Of a stretch of 64,000 nucleotides of DNA, positions 33,899 to 42,841 are shown piece by piece (the stretch's first letter is position 1; every line of letters starts with the position of its first letter). The position numbers and the translations under genes are program-made. This stretch comes from Permianibacter fluminis (GTDB taxonomy: Bacteria > Pseudomonadota > Gammaproteobacteria > Enterobacterales > Permianibacteraceae). The stretch lies in assembly GCF_013179735.1 (NCBI RefSeq), contig NZ_JABMEG010000001.1, forward strand, positions 2,046,001 to 2,110,000, read 5' to 3'. The notes below the pieces were generated by a model. It did not search any database. It was not told the origin of the DNA and saw only the letters and a program-made list of their open reading frames with translations.

Positions 33899-34488
33899 AC
33901 GCCGACGCCATTTCTGATTTGCTGCTGGCCCTGAGTTGCTTGCTGATTGGCTGGCGGGCGTGGTCAGCACCAGCCGGACAGGCGCAGCCCGGTATTGCGC
34001 TCGCGGTCGCCAGCATCGGTGTTGCTGCCGCACTCGGCGTGCTGAGTTTTTCCGGCGTTGCCGCTGCCGTTGGCCCACACGATTTTTTCAGCCTGATTGC
34101 CACCGTTGCCGGCGTGCCGTTGCTGGCTGCATCGTTTTATTGGCCGCAGAGTCTCGCCGCCAGACATCCGCGGGCAGCGGCCTTGAGCCTGATTTTTGGC
34201 GGCGGTGTGGGGCTGGTGATGGTCAGTGTGCTCAATCTGCCGCTGTGGTCGCAATTGCTGCCCGCCGTGGCCATCGTGCTGATTGTGCTGACTGCCTGGC
34301 GTCGGCGCGCGCGGCCGTTCTGGCTCGGCACGGCCTTGCTGATTGCGGCATTTGCGGTGCTGTCGGCACGGCTGTCGTTTGCCGGCATCAGCAGCGAGCA
34401 GGGGCTGCACGTGCTGATGTCCGCCGGCTTGCTGCTGCTGACCTGGCCGGGTAGACCCGCTCCAGCGTCTGCAGCGGCTGCGGCCTGA
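33895..34488 (+). CDS. Hypothetical membrane protein translationally coupled to the desaturase
   Basis: 197 residues with about six to seven hydrophobic helices and almost no charged loops (ISDLLLALSCLLIGWRAW; ALSLIFGGGVGLVMVSVLNL; LLPAVAIVLIVLTAWRRR). No family recognised. The start overlaps the desaturase stop (ATGA), so the two proteins are very likely co-produced and may form a complex, perhaps as a membrane partner of the oxidase. Confidence 0.75.
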   Translation: MNADAISDLLLALSCLLIGWRAWSAPAGQAQPGIALAVASIGVAAALGVLSFSGVAAAVGPHDFFSLIATVAGVPLLAASFYWPQSLAARHPRAAALSLIFGGGVGLVMVSVLNLPLWSQLLPAVAIVLIVLTAWRRRARPFWLGTALLIAAFAVLSARLSFAGISSEQGLHVLMSAGLLLLTWPGRPAPASAAAAA

Positions 34489-34601
34489 GTGCGCTGCAGC
34501 AGTACAAAATCAGGTGGCGGCGACGAGGTATTTGATGTCCGCCCAGTCGTCAACATTGCAAGGCGAAATGAGCTTGCAATGGCAGGTAGCGCCGATTTTA
34601 C

Positions 34602-35462
34602 TCAGCGGAGATAGCCGCCGGTGCTTTGCAGTGGCGTGGGATCACGTCCAACAGAAATCCAGCTGACCAATGCATAGCGTTTGGCAGTTTGTGCGGTTGC
34701 CGGCAGGGTGCCTTGCCAGACTCTGAATGCCATCGCCTGAGATGTCGATGCAGGCGCTGACGATGTACGCGTTAGTTTTTCGTTTTCCGACTCTGGGCCA
34801 AGCGAGGCGAATCCCGCTTCGTCCTGTCTGATCGGCGACTTCGGTGACAGTGTTTGGTGAGCAAGGACAACAAAGTCATGGCGCAAATGCTTGCCGGTGT
34901 TTTCGCCCCGGGCAATCGCTGACTCCAGACCAAATCCGAGCAGCGCGACATGGGCAATGGACTGCGTGGAGACGGCCGGTGCGGCGAACGTCACTTGCAG
35001 CTGACGATCATGCAGCTGCAGAGTCAATTCACCGGCAGATGCATCGGTTAGGGGCGGCACGTCTGCCTGCTTGAAATAGCCGCGCCATTCTTGCCCGGCG
35101 TAAACCAGCCCAGGGGTGTAAACCTGTGACAAGTGACCACTGGCTTCGTACTCACGTTGACGACGACTGTAGGCCGCTTGGCTGAACCGATCTGGCCAGC
35201 CGAGCGCATTCCAATAATCGACGTGCCATGCGATTGGCACGACCGACTGCCACAGTTTCGGATTGTCCAATTGCTGTGTCAGCCAGGCATCCGCCGGCGG
35301 ACAAGAGCTGCAGCCTTCGGAGGTAAACAGTTCCAGCATGGGCACGCGCGCAGGGCCGCTGTGAAACAAGCTATCAGCGTGTGCCGTGCCGACGACACCC
35401 GCCAACGCGAACATCAGCAAGCCGGGCATGGCGGAATGAAGAGCGAGAGCTGCCGGGGACAT
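34602..35462 (-). CDS. Exported DUF1223 thioredoxin-like protein
   Basis: 286 residues from the ATG at 35460-35462 (AAGGTGA upstream). After the signal (LLMFALAGVVGTAHA) comes MLELFTSEGCSSCPPADAWL, the DUF1223 hallmark with a CxxC in a thioredoxin-like fold, then PIAWHVDYWNALGWPDRF and SQAAYSRRQREYE. A C-terminal beta domain contains VALLGFGLES and GENTGKHLRHDFVV. The family is secreted with unknown function; redox activity is possible. The alternative upstream start would precede the signal peptide with 37 charged residues and is rejected. Confidence 0.88.
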   Translation of the reverse strand: MSPAALALHSAMPGLLMFALAGVVGTAHADSLFHSGPARVPMLELFTSEGCSSCPPADAWLTQQLDNPKLWQSVVPIAWHVDYWNALGWPDRFSQAAYSRRQREYEASGHLSQVYTPGLVYAGQEWRGYFKQADVPPLTDASAGELTLQLHDRQLQVTFAAPAVSTQSIAHVALLGFGLESAIARGENTGKHLRHDFVVLAHQTLSPKSPIRQDEAGFASLGPESENEKLTRTSSAPASTSQAMAFRVWQGTLPATAQTAKRYALVSWISVGRDPTPLQSTGGYLR

Positions 35463-35760
35463 GGGCTCACCTTGGGTCTGGGTCCACAGCTTGGAGGCAT
35501 GGCGGGCGCGGTTGTTACAACGTCTGGACGAGTCGCTTGCCAGACGCCGAGTAGTCCCGCGAAACTGCGACAAATAAACGGCGGCGAGGCGCTCCCCGCA
35601 GCATGGATAGGAAACAAAGGCGCCATGGCCAGTGGTGTGAATCCCGCGCGCCGTCCCTGACCTGCGGGTTTCAGCGCTGACAGCTCAATGACATTGCGCC
35701 ACCGAGCGACCCGGAGCGTCGAACGCAGAAACATCGAGTCGCTACGTCACTCGACAAGGC
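35463..35760. other. Spacer without a recognised gene
   Basis: Nothing convincing is visible in these 298 bases between the DUF1223 start and the end of the 47-residue protein gene, apart from the DUF1223 ribosome-binding site at its left edge. Confidence 0.35.
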
Positions 35761-35904
35761 CTATGGCTTCAAATGATCGTGATGCTGTTCGTTGTTATTG
35801 ATCTGTTCGACGAAATTGGTGTGGTGGCCGGTGTGCACTTCAGGCTGCCGAACTTTCTTCGGCTTCTTGTGTTCCCGGTTGCCGCGTCGTTCTTTGTTGG
35901 CCAT
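35761..35904 (-). CDS. Small basic conserved protein (47 residues)
   Basis: A 47-residue protein beginning MANKERRGNREHKKPKK and ending NNNEQHHDHLKP. Small proteins starting MAN(K/R)..NREKKKPK are widespread in proteobacteria, with unknown function. The ATG at 35902-35904 is preceded by GAGGAGA at seven bases, a strong ribosome-binding site. It is shorter than usual gene-finding limits but the start signal and family pattern support it. Confidence 0.75.
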   Translation of the reverse strand: MANKERRGNREHKKPKKVRQPEVHTGHHTNFVEQINNNEQHHDHLKP

Positions 35905-36371
35905 GGTGGTTCTCCTCGGTAGCCCGGTGAAAACAGTGATGGCATCAAGCTGGGCGTCTGCGAGCTGCAATCCGCTCCCGGATGACGACCAGTGTTGTCG
36001 CCAAGGCGGAGCGTTTCCAGCATAGGCGATTGCGCTCCGAGCTTTCCGGCTTATAGCGAATCCGTTGTTGCGCGCTGCTGTTAGGTCGGGGTGGTAGCGC
36101 GATCCGGCTCGAGAAGCGTCGGCAAAGTGCTGGCGGTGGTGCCAAAACCCATGCCGCTCGCAACAACCTGATACACATTCCGGTCCACCGCATCCAGCAA
36201 TATGGGAAAGTACGGTTGCCGACATCGGCCTCGCCCGCGGCACCGGTTTTTGCTGTCGGTGCGCCGGGCGTCGATGGCGGCCGTTGCCAATCTGGCGGCG
36301 TGCAAGCAAGTGTCAGCGGCAATGTTGCCGCTGTGGGTAGTTCAACCATGCAGGTAGAGACAGGACGTTCC
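35905..36371. other. Spacer without a recognised gene
   Basis: The 467 bases between the divergent small basic protein and the SPFH gene must contain both promoters. No open frame with a ribosome-binding site or family pattern was found. Confidence 0.35.
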
Positions 36372-37226
36372 ATGAGAATTGAGATCAAGTTGGTGTTGCT
36401 GGCCATCGTCGCCGTTTTTGCCCTGATGCTGGTGCTGGGTTCCTGGTACACAGTGGATCAAGGTGAGCGTGGCGTGCATCTGCGTAACGGTGCTGTGGTT
36501 GGTAGTGCCGAGCCGGGTCTCGGCATGAAAGTGCCGTTCGTTGACACAATCAAGAAAATCTCCACCCAGAACCTGACCGTGCAGTACACCGGTGTGCAGG
36601 CGTACAGCAAGGATCAGCAGACGGCCACAATCAAGGCCTCGGTCAGCTTCCATGTACCGCCGACCGAAGTGGTCGCGTTGTATACCGAGTACGGCAGCAT
36701 TGAAGGCATCACCAACCGGTTGGTGGATCGGCAGGTGCCGACGCAAATCGAAAACGTGTTCGGTCAGTACACGGCCATTTCTGCGGTGCAGAGCCGGGTG
36801 CTGTTCGTTCAGGACGTGACCAACGCCATTCGCAAGGCCGTGGTCGGTCCGATCGTGATCGACAGCGTGCAGATCGAGAACATCGATTTTTCCGACGCCT
36901 ACGAAAAATCCATCGAGCTGCGGATGCAAGCCGAAGTGCTGGTGCAGACCGAGAAGCAGAACCTGGAGAAAGAAAAGGTCAATGCCGAGATCGCGGTGAC
37001 CAAGGCCAAGGGCGAGGCCGACTCCAATCTAGCGCGCGCGCGTGCCGAAGCCGAGTCGACCCGGTTGCGCGGTGAAGCCGAAGCCACGGCGATCAAGGCC
37101 AAAGCGAGCGCGCTGGCGCAGAACCTGAACCTGATCGAGCTGACCAAGGCCGAGCGCTGGAACGGACAACTGCCGAGCACGATGATCCCGAACGCGACCA
37201 TTCCGTTTTTGAACGCGAACAAGTGA
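36372..37226 (+). CDS. SPFH/prohibitin-family membrane protein
   Basis: 284 residues. One N-terminal membrane segment (LVLLAIVAVFALMLVLGSW), then the SPFH domain: YTVDQGERGVHLRNGAVVG, EPGLGMKVPFVDTIKKISTQ, VDRQVPTQIENVFGQY and VQIENIDFSDAYEKSIE. A long coiled coil (AEVLVQTEKQNLEKEKVNAE; KAKGEADSNLARARAEAEST) ends LIELTKAERWNGQLPSTMIP. Prohibitin-like proteins form large rings on membranes. No NfeD or HflC partner is next to it. AGGAC lies seven bases before the ATG. A strong terminator follows the gene. Confidence 0.9.
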   Translation: MRIEIKLVLLAIVAVFALMLVLGSWYTVDQGERGVHLRNGAVVGSAEPGLGMKVPFVDTIKKISTQNLTVQYTGVQAYSKDQQTATIKASVSFHVPPTEVVALYTEYGSIEGITNRLVDRQVPTQIENVFGQYTAISAVQSRVLFVQDVTNAIRKAVVGPIVIDSVQIENIDFSDAYEKSIELRMQAEVLVQTEKQNLEKEKVNAEIAVTKAKGEADSNLARARAEAESTRLRGEAEATAIKAKASALAQNLNLIELTKAERWNGQLPSTMIPNATIPFLNANK

Positions 37227-37360
37227 TCGGCTGTCGCTGGCGCCGACGAGTTCGGGCTGGCGGCTTAAGCCGAACCTGCAGTCGGAGGCGTGGCCAGTCT
37301 CAGGGCTGTGTGGGACGAGTGCGGCCGCGGCGCAATCAAAGCGCCAGCCAGTAAAGCAGC

Positions 37361-37400
37361 AGCCCGCTGCACTGCCAGACAGTGCAGCGGGCTTTCCATT
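37361..37400 (+). terminator. Rho-independent terminator after the SPFH gene
   Basis: A 13-bp perfect stem AGCCCGCTGCACT (37361-37373) / AGTGCAGCGGGCT (37381-37393) with a 7-base loop, followed by TTCCATTTTTG. It lies 134 bp after the SPFH stop. Confidence 0.85.
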
Positions 37401-37550
37401 TTTGGGCTGGCGTAATGCCGCCCGTTCACGCCCATTCAAACTATTTTTCGCGTCTGCACGTCTTGGTAAGGGATGGGGAACGGCTGGCATGCCGAGACGT
37501 TCCTGCTGCTTTTTCATGCCGCACTTTTCCAAGAACAGGATGCCGAGATC

Positions 37551-38237
37551 ATGAGCTCACGACTTTCTTCATTTGCCCAGCGCCGCGTGCCGGCTGGCTT
37601 TCGCGTTGTTTCCCGAATGGGTGTCTGCCTGCTGACCGCAGTTTTGCTGCTGGGCAGTGCCCATGCCACGCCCGGCGAGCAGGCTGAAAAGTACAGCAAT
37701 ATCAGCCTGCATGACGATGCCAGGCCGGCGATCAGCTATGCGCTGGTGCGGGCCGAGCACGGCACCGTTTTCTCCGGCCACAGCGACGAGCTGAAAAAAG
37801 CCCGGGCCTACCGCCGACAACATGACGGCAGCTATCTGTGGTTTCGCGATGGCGACCAGCACTATGTCGTTGACGACGTTGCCAGTATCAACAAGCTGGC
37901 GGAACTGTGGCAGGCCACGCAACCGTTTGAGCAGCAGTTGCAGCCACTGGATGACGAGATGGAAAACTATGGCCGCGACATGGAAGATCTGTCCGATGAG
38001 CGCGAGGATCTGCGCGATGACCGCTACGAGCGCCGTGGCGATGCCGGTTATCACGCGCAAATGGCCGCGCTCGATGAGCGCGCTGACGAGCTCAGCAGCA
38101 AAATGGAATCGCTGGGTGATCGTATGGAAGCGCTGGGTGCGCAAATCGAACAATTGAGCCGGACTGCCGACGAGCAGACCGTGACGCTGATCCATGAGGC
38201 GCTTGCCAATGGCTTGGCCAAGCCGATTAGTCCGTAA
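37551..38237 (+). CDS. Exported coiled-coil protein of unknown function
   Basis: 228 residues from the ATG at 37551. The signal peptide is internal to the first 40 residues (MGVCLLTAVLLLGSAHA). The middle has ISYALVRAEHGTVFSGHSDE and YLWFRDGDQHYVVDDVASI, then a highly charged helical part (DMEDLSDEREDLRDDRYERR; MAALDERADELSSKMESLGD) with heptad-like spacing, probably a coiled coil. No family is claimed. Upstream in-frame codons exist but AGGA lies ten bases before this ATG. Confidence 0.65.
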   Translation: MSSRLSSFAQRRVPAGFRVVSRMGVCLLTAVLLLGSAHATPGEQAEKYSNISLHDDARPAISYALVRAEHGTVFSGHSDELKKARAYRRQHDGSYLWFRDGDQHYVVDDVASINKLAELWQATQPFEQQLQPLDDEMENYGRDMEDLSDEREDLRDDRYERRGDAGYHAQMAALDERADELSSKMESLGDRMEALGAQIEQLSRTADEQTVTLIHEALANGLAKPISP

Positions 38238-38301
38238 TTCAGCGCAACCGTAAATCGGGTGAGCTGCAAATCAGGCAATTTGCTATCGGCGCCGCGCGAA
38301 A

Positions 38302-38342
38302 CGGCAAGTGATTCCCGAACACGTTCCGAGAGTCACTTGCCG
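38302..38342. repeat. Inverted repeat between convergent genes
   Basis: CGGCAAGTGA (38302-38311) is repeated inverted as TCACTTGCCG (38333-38342) with a 21-base loop, between the coiled-coil protein and the convergent M20 peptidase. Possible bidirectional end signal without T-runs. Confidence 0.4.
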
Positions 38343-38353
38343 AGCGGCATCAC

Positions 38354-39856
38354 TCAGGGTGTGCCAGCGCCGAGTTCCAGCAGACGCTGATAAAACTGGA
38401 TCATGGTGGCCAGATCGGTCAGCGCCAGACGCTCGTTGGTGCCGTGAAAACGCGGCAGATCGTCGGCCGTGGCGTGGATCGGTGAGAACCGATAAATCTG
38501 GGCGCTGATGACACTGAAGTGGCGCGAATCGCTGGCGCCCAGCATCAAGCCCGGCGCGACCAGCGTATCAGGCTTCAGTTCGCGCAGTGCTTGTTGGATG
38601 GCGCGATAGCCGAGCGCCTCGGTTGACGATACCGGCGAGGCTTCACCGCCAAACGGTAATCTGCTGAGGTGAAACTGATCGGCCGGCATGACGGCCGCGG
38701 CTTGCTGCTGGATATGCGCGAGCACGGCCTCGCTGCTGTCACCCGGCAGCAGGCGAAAATTGAGCGTGGCTTCGGCGCGGCCCGGTAGCACATTGTCCTT
38801 GTTGCCGGCGTTCAGCATGGTAAACGCGGTGGTGGTGCGCAGCATCGCATTGGTGCTCGGCGCCTGGGTCAGCTGCGCTTTGACCAATGGTTCGAACAAC
38901 CAGAGATTGGTCAGCGCGACACGATTCAAACCGTGCATTTCCGGGCCCAGCGTTTCGAACATTTCCTGGGCGACACCGCTGATCGTTGCCGGCATTTCGT
39001 GATCGCGCAGGCGCAGCAACACTTCGCTCAATTGAGTGACGGCGCTGGCTTTGTCGGTTGGCGGCATTGAGGAGTGACCGGGGTCGGCGCTGACGGTCAG
39101 CGTGGCCGACAGATAGCCTTTTTCCGCGACGCCAACGATGGCGGCGGGCGCATCCAGACCGGCGATCATGCCCTCGGTGATCAGCATGCCTTCGTCGATG
39201 ACAAATTCGGCTTTGACGCCGCGTGCCTGCAACAAGGCCGCGATGGTTTTCGCACCGCGATCGCCATTGACTTCCTCATCGGCGCCGTAGGCCAGATAAA
39301 CCGTACGCGCCGGTTTGAAGCCGCGCGCCAGCAGTGCCTCGACAGCCTCCAGCTGCGCAATCAGATTGCCCTTGTCATCCCAGGCGCCGCGGCCCCAGAC
39401 AAAGCCGTCGCTGATCACGCCGTCGAAAGGCGGCTGCAGCCAATCCGTTTCGGTACCGGGTGCGATCGGTACCACATCCATATGCGCCATCAGCACTACC
39501 GCCGGCAGACTCGGGTCGCTGCCCTGCCAGGTGTACAGCAGCGCCGTGTCGTTGATGCGCTCCTGATTCAGCGTGGCGTGAACGAGCGGATAGTCCGCCG
39601 CCAACTGCGCGTGCAGCGCCAGAAACTGCGACTGGTTCAATTGGGCGTCACTGGCGCTGGCAATGGTTTGCTGGCGAATCGCCGACGCCAAGCGTTCGGC
39701 GGCTTTGCTGACATCGACAGCAGTGCCGGGCCGGGCAGCGATTTGCAGCTGCCGGCTCGGCGTAGTCAGGGTGTTGACACTGATGATCGCCAGCAAGAGC
39801 ACGATGACCGCGACAATCAGCAGCACGATTTTCTGGGGTTTGATTTTTCTTGTCAT
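38354..39856 (-). CDS. M20-family metallopeptidase with N-terminal membrane anchor
   Basis: 500 residues from the ATG at 39854-39856. An N-terminal hydrophobic segment (IVLLIVAVIVLLLAIISV) anchors it. All M20 di-zinc ligands are seen: VVLMAHMDVVP (His, bridging-side Asp), GRGAWDDKGN (Asp), AYGADEEVNGDRGA (catalytic Glu and Glu ligand), and GASDSRHFSVI (His). The architecture resembles the PM20D1/carboxypeptidase S type. It probably hydrolyses N-acyl amino acids or dipeptides on the periplasmic side; substrate unknown. Confidence 0.9.
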   Translation of the reverse strand: MTRKIKPQKIVLLIVAVIVLLLAIISVNTLTTPSRQLQIAARPGTAVDVSKAAERLASAIRQQTIASASDAQLNQSQFLALHAQLAADYPLVHATLNQERINDTALLYTWQGSDPSLPAVVLMAHMDVVPIAPGTETDWLQPPFDGVISDGFVWGRGAWDDKGNLIAQLEAVEALLARGFKPARTVYLAYGADEEVNGDRGAKTIAALLQARGVKAEFVIDEGMLITEGMIAGLDAPAAIVGVAEKGYLSATLTVSADPGHSSMPPTDKASAVTQLSEVLLRLRDHEMPATISGVAQEMFETLGPEMHGLNRVALTNLWLFEPLVKAQLTQAPSTNAMLRTTTAFTMLNAGNKDNVLPGRAEATLNFRLLPGDSSEAVLAHIQQQAAAVMPADQFHLSRLPFGGEASPVSSTEALGYRAIQQALRELKPDTLVAPGLMLGASDSRHFSVISAQIYRFSPIHATADDLPRFHGTNERLALTDLATMIQFYQRLLELGAGTP

Positions 39857-40088
39857 GATCCTGCCAACACCTCGTTGCAACCGTCAGACCTGCCTGCACC
39901 GGAGTGTGCATCTGATAACGCCGCCGATGACATATCCGAAGACACGCCCGCAGACAGGTCCGGAAACGCGATGACATCGCTGCCTGTCGCTACGTCGGCA
40001 TACTGCAAGTTTGGCGTCGGTTCGGCAATGGCAGATGTTGGCTTGGGCCGGGTAGACATTCTGGCAAAGCGTCGGACCGTTTTTCTGC

Positions 40089-40937
40089 TCAGCGGTCCGG
40101 GCCGGTATATTCATTGAGCCGCAGCCATTTGGTCGCGATCCATTTTTCGCCGGTGACCACCGGGCTACCGCCATGCAGGCTCAAGGGGTCGAGATCGCCG
40201 GCTGGATTGGCGTAGGAGAAGAACAGAGCGCCACCTTTACGCGGCAACACGTCCAGACCAATCTCCGGAAACACCGTCGAGCCGCCGGCTGCGACGTCGT
40301 TGAGATAGATCACCAGCGAAGCGAAACGCTGGCCGCCCATCGCCAGGATTTTTTCATTGCCGGGATGTTTCGGATCAAAGTAGTCGAAATGCGGTTTGTA
40401 TTGCGCGCCCGGCGCGTAGTTCAGCACCTGTATTGGCTCGCCATGACTGGCCGGGATGCTGAGCAGCTCGGCGATTCGCTGTTCGATGCGTTGTATCAAC
40501 GGGTTTTCACCGCGCCGGAACGAGGCGCCGTAGCTGGTGCGTGCTTCGTGCTGATCGTAGCTGCCGCTGTCGCCGTTGACGACGGTGGACGGCTTGAGCC
40601 GACCGCGCGATTGCTCAATCAAGGCATCGCATTCTTCCGGCGCCAGCAAGCTGCCAAACAGCACGATGCGCGGCGCATTGAGCGTGAACAGGATCTGGAT
40701 ATCGCGATCACTTGTGCGCTGGGTGGCAGAAACCTGCGACACCACGGCGCTGCTGTGCGGTCGCACGGTCTGGCCGCTTTCCGCCAGCGCTTGCAGATGC
40801 TGTTGAATGGCCTCGGCAATGGCCGGTTGATGGCCTGCCGTAACCAGTGTGCTGACGATGCTGTCGGCCGGATGGCCATTGTTGACCGCATCGCGTATCC
40901 ATTGCTGCAGATCAGTCGGTAGTTGCTCAAAGCGCAT
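40089..40937 (-). CDS. Prolyl 4-hydroxylase-like 2OG-Fe(II) oxygenase
   Basis: 282 residues from the ATG at 40935-40937, with GGAGGG eight bases upstream. The C-terminal P4H domain contains LFGSLLAPEECDALIEQSRG, QHEARTSYGASFRRGE, the iron ligands in YKPHFDYFDP (HxD) and SLHGGSPVVTGEKWIATKW (distal His; Lys for 2-oxoglutarate). An N-terminal helical part (QQWIRDAVNNGHPADSIV) precedes it. It probably hydroxylates a proline or other residue in a protein; the target is unknown. Confidence 0.9.
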   Translation of the reverse strand: MRFEQLPTDLQQWIRDAVNNGHPADSIVSTLVTAGHQPAIAEAIQQHLQALAESGQTVRPHSSAVVSQVSATQRTSDRDIQILFTLNAPRIVLFGSLLAPEECDALIEQSRGRLKPSTVVNGDSGSYDQHEARTSYGASFRRGENPLIQRIEQRIAELLSIPASHGEPIQVLNYAPGAQYKPHFDYFDPKHPGNEKILAMGGQRFASLVIYLNDVAAGGSTVFPEIGLDVLPRKGGALFFSYANPAGDLDPLSLHGGSPVVTGEKWIATKWLRLNEYTGPDR

Positions 40938-41046
40938 GGCGGTGTCCCTCCGGCCGCAACGATAACGGCAGCGCAAAGCGCTGGGCAATGCAAACTTTGT
41001 AGCGCTGCTGATACATGGATAAGACGGTAAGCGATTGCTGCCGGCT

Positions 41047-41760
41047 TCAGCGTCCAGTCGCAGACGGTTCGGTGCCGGTTGCGCGCGGCTGTGCCTGGAT
41101 CACGCTCCGGCAAATCAGCCACTGCGCCAGATAATAGGTGAGCATGATCAGCAGCTGCGCCGCCGGCACGGGAATGACAAATTTGTTGATGGCAATCAGG
41201 CTGTCCGAGCTGACAAAAACGAGCGCGCCGAGCAGCAAGCCTGGCAGCGGCAGTGCACAGAACGTCGCGCCGAGCGCCATGGCGGAAATCGCCAGCAGAT
41301 ACAGCGAGACCGGCAGCAGCAAACCGCCGGTGCTCGGCAAGATCAGCCAGGCCAGTGCGGCGGCCGTCAGCAGATAGGCAACTGCCAGCAGTAGCCGTAG
41401 TGGGCTGGCTTGCCGGCGCGACCAGAACAGCGTCGCGTAGATGAGCTGCGCCAGCAGAAACGCGGACAGACCGGGCACGAAATTGGCGAAGCCTTCAATG
41501 CGCAGCGCCAGCAATACATCACCCAGCGCCGAAAAGAGCAGCGCCAACACCATGCCGGTGCGCCAGTACCCGGCCAGATTTCGCCAGGCAGCGAAAGCCA
41601 ACAGCAGAATGGGCAGGGGCTTGAGTAGCACCAACGCACTGCTTTCGGTCAGTGCCGTGGCCAGCAAATAGAGACCGGCCAGCAGCCAGAACAGCAGGGA
41701 AAGCGAGCGGTTGCGCATGGTTTTTCTGAGGATTGGCAAGGGCTTAGGCGTTGTCATCAT
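41047..41760 (-). CDS. YhhN/lysoplasmalogenase-like membrane protein
   Basis: 237 residues with about eight transmembrane helices. LLKPLPILLLAFAAWRN, FSALGDVLLALRIEGFANFV, GLSAFLLAQLIYATLFW and ALVFVSSDSLIAINKFV are the family pattern of YhhN/TMEM86, which hydrolyse the vinyl-ether bond of lysoplasmalogens in animals; the bacterial role is not settled. Two possible starts (41760 and 41718) both encode short N-termini; no clear ribosome-binding site decides between them. Confidence 0.85.
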   Translation of the reverse strand: MMTTPKPLPILRKTMRNRSLSLLFWLLAGLYLLATALTESSALVLLKPLPILLLAFAAWRNLAGYWRTGMVLALLFSALGDVLLALRIEGFANFVPGLSAFLLAQLIYATLFWSRRQASPLRLLLAVAYLLTAAALAWLILPSTGGLLLPVSLYLLAISAMALGATFCALPLPGLLLGALVFVSSDSLIAINKFVIPVPAAQLLIMLTYYLAQWLICRSVIQAQPRATGTEPSATGR

Positions 41761-41950
41761 AGCGAGCCCGGTATCGGCGCGCGACTGGCGCAGCGCTTGC
41801 GGGGCTGTCTTGTGTGGGTGTTATGTGCGTGCCGTATGACAGTCGAAGCTGTGTTTGGCTCAAAGCCCGGATATATCAGCCCCGGCGGGCTAAGCAATTT
41901 CGATATTACCACCTGCGGCCATTTCACAGACCGGTAAGGCCGGAACTGCC

Positions 41951-42562
41951 ATGATTCAGCTGTCGATGCAGTCAGTGGGGTGGGTTGTGGCTGGCGCGGG
42001 TGAAAAAGTGGTACCGAGGCTGGGCGAGTTGTTGCTGGCCCGTAAGTTGATTACCGAAGCGCAATTGGCCGCCGCGATCACGCGGCAGCAGACCGAACCG
42101 CGCTTGCTCGGTGAGTTGCTGATGGACGCCCAAGCCATCAATGCCCGCCAACTGCAGCGCTCGCTGTCGTGGCAGCGCTGGTTGCGGCAAGCGCTACAAG
42201 TGGCATCGCTGAGCCTGGTCACGCTGCAAACGGTTGCCGCAAATGACTGGAACGGCGAAGAACTGAACAACAGCAGCAGCCAGATTGGTCCGACTCAGTT
42301 CGACGCCTGGGACGCGCTGCAGGTGAGCGACACCAGCCCGCGTTCTGCCGCTGCCGTCAGTCAGGACGCCAGCACGGCCAACGAATACCGCAAATCGCGC
42401 CGCCGTTTTGAAAATTATCTGAAAGATGCTGTAGGCGAATCCGCCTACATCTTTCTGAAGGGCCGCTATTCCGGCAAAGCTGACGACGTTGTCGAAGGCC
42501 TGCGCTACACCGTGCGCTGGCGCAAAGACTCGATCAATGTCGAGTTCAAATATACCTTCTGA
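41951..42562 (+). CDS. MshEN-like tandem-motif protein with an unrecognised C-terminal region
   Basis: 203 residues. Residues 23-46 (RLGELLLARKLI...ITRQ) and 52-75 (LLGELLMDAQAI...LSWQ) are two 24-residue motifs of the RLGxxL...I....L...L..Q type, five residues apart, as in the cyclic-di-GMP-binding MshEN domain of type II/IV secretion ATPases. The conserved Gly at motif position 10 is Lys in the first and Gln in the second. A moderately hydrophobic stretch (about 81-96, ALQVASLSLVTLQTVA) and a C-terminal region (about 122-203, EYRKSRRRFENYLKDAVGES then beta-rich, ending VEFKYTF) follow. No ATPase domain. Cyclic-di-GMP binding is inferred, not shown. No c-di-GMP enzyme gene is adjacent. Confidence 0.6.
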   Translation: MIQLSMQSVGWVVAGAGEKVVPRLGELLLARKLITEAQLAAAITRQQTEPRLLGELLMDAQAINARQLQRSLSWQRWLRQALQVASLSLVTLQTVAANDWNGEELNNSSSQIGPTQFDAWDALQVSDTSPRSAAAVSQDASTANEYRKSRRRFENYLKDAVGESAYIFLKGRYSGKADDVVEGLRYTVRWRKDSINVEFKYTF

Positions 42563-42728
42563 GTCATTCCCTCGCACCACTGCGCGGTCAGTCAAGCCGG
42601 TACGCTTGCCAAGGCGCTGGCAGGGTTTCATTTTTTAAAGTCCCGCTTGCTGATCTCTCATGCGTCAAGACAAGTTGCACATGCCCGGCACCAATAAATG
42701 GCCATTCCGAATGGGTAGCCGGATGACA

Positions 42729-42810
42729 CCGTTCGGCCTGAGCTTGTCGAAGGCCTTGCTGCTCGAAATCTGCAGCGCCGTTCATGTTTCGACAAGCTCA
42801 ACACGAACGG
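42729..42810. repeat. REP-like inverted repeat
   Basis: CCGTTCGGCCTGAGCTTGTC (from 42729) pairs with GACAAGCTCAACACGAACGG (ending at 42810), with short mismatches. This matches the widespread family of REP/ERIC-like elements with cores like GAGCTTGTCGAA. It fills most of the spacer between the MshEN-like gene and the convergent lipoprotein gene. Confidence 0.8.
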
Positions 42811-42841
42811 AAACATGTGGTCAGGATTTCGGAATCGCTAT

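Noticed and set aside
41870-41950. Possible GEMM-type c-di-GMP riboswitch upstream of the MshEN-like gene
   Set aside because: The stretch near 41873-41895 has GGC-AAAGCC-like bits, but the conserved GGGCAAACC and tetraloop-receptor features are missing.
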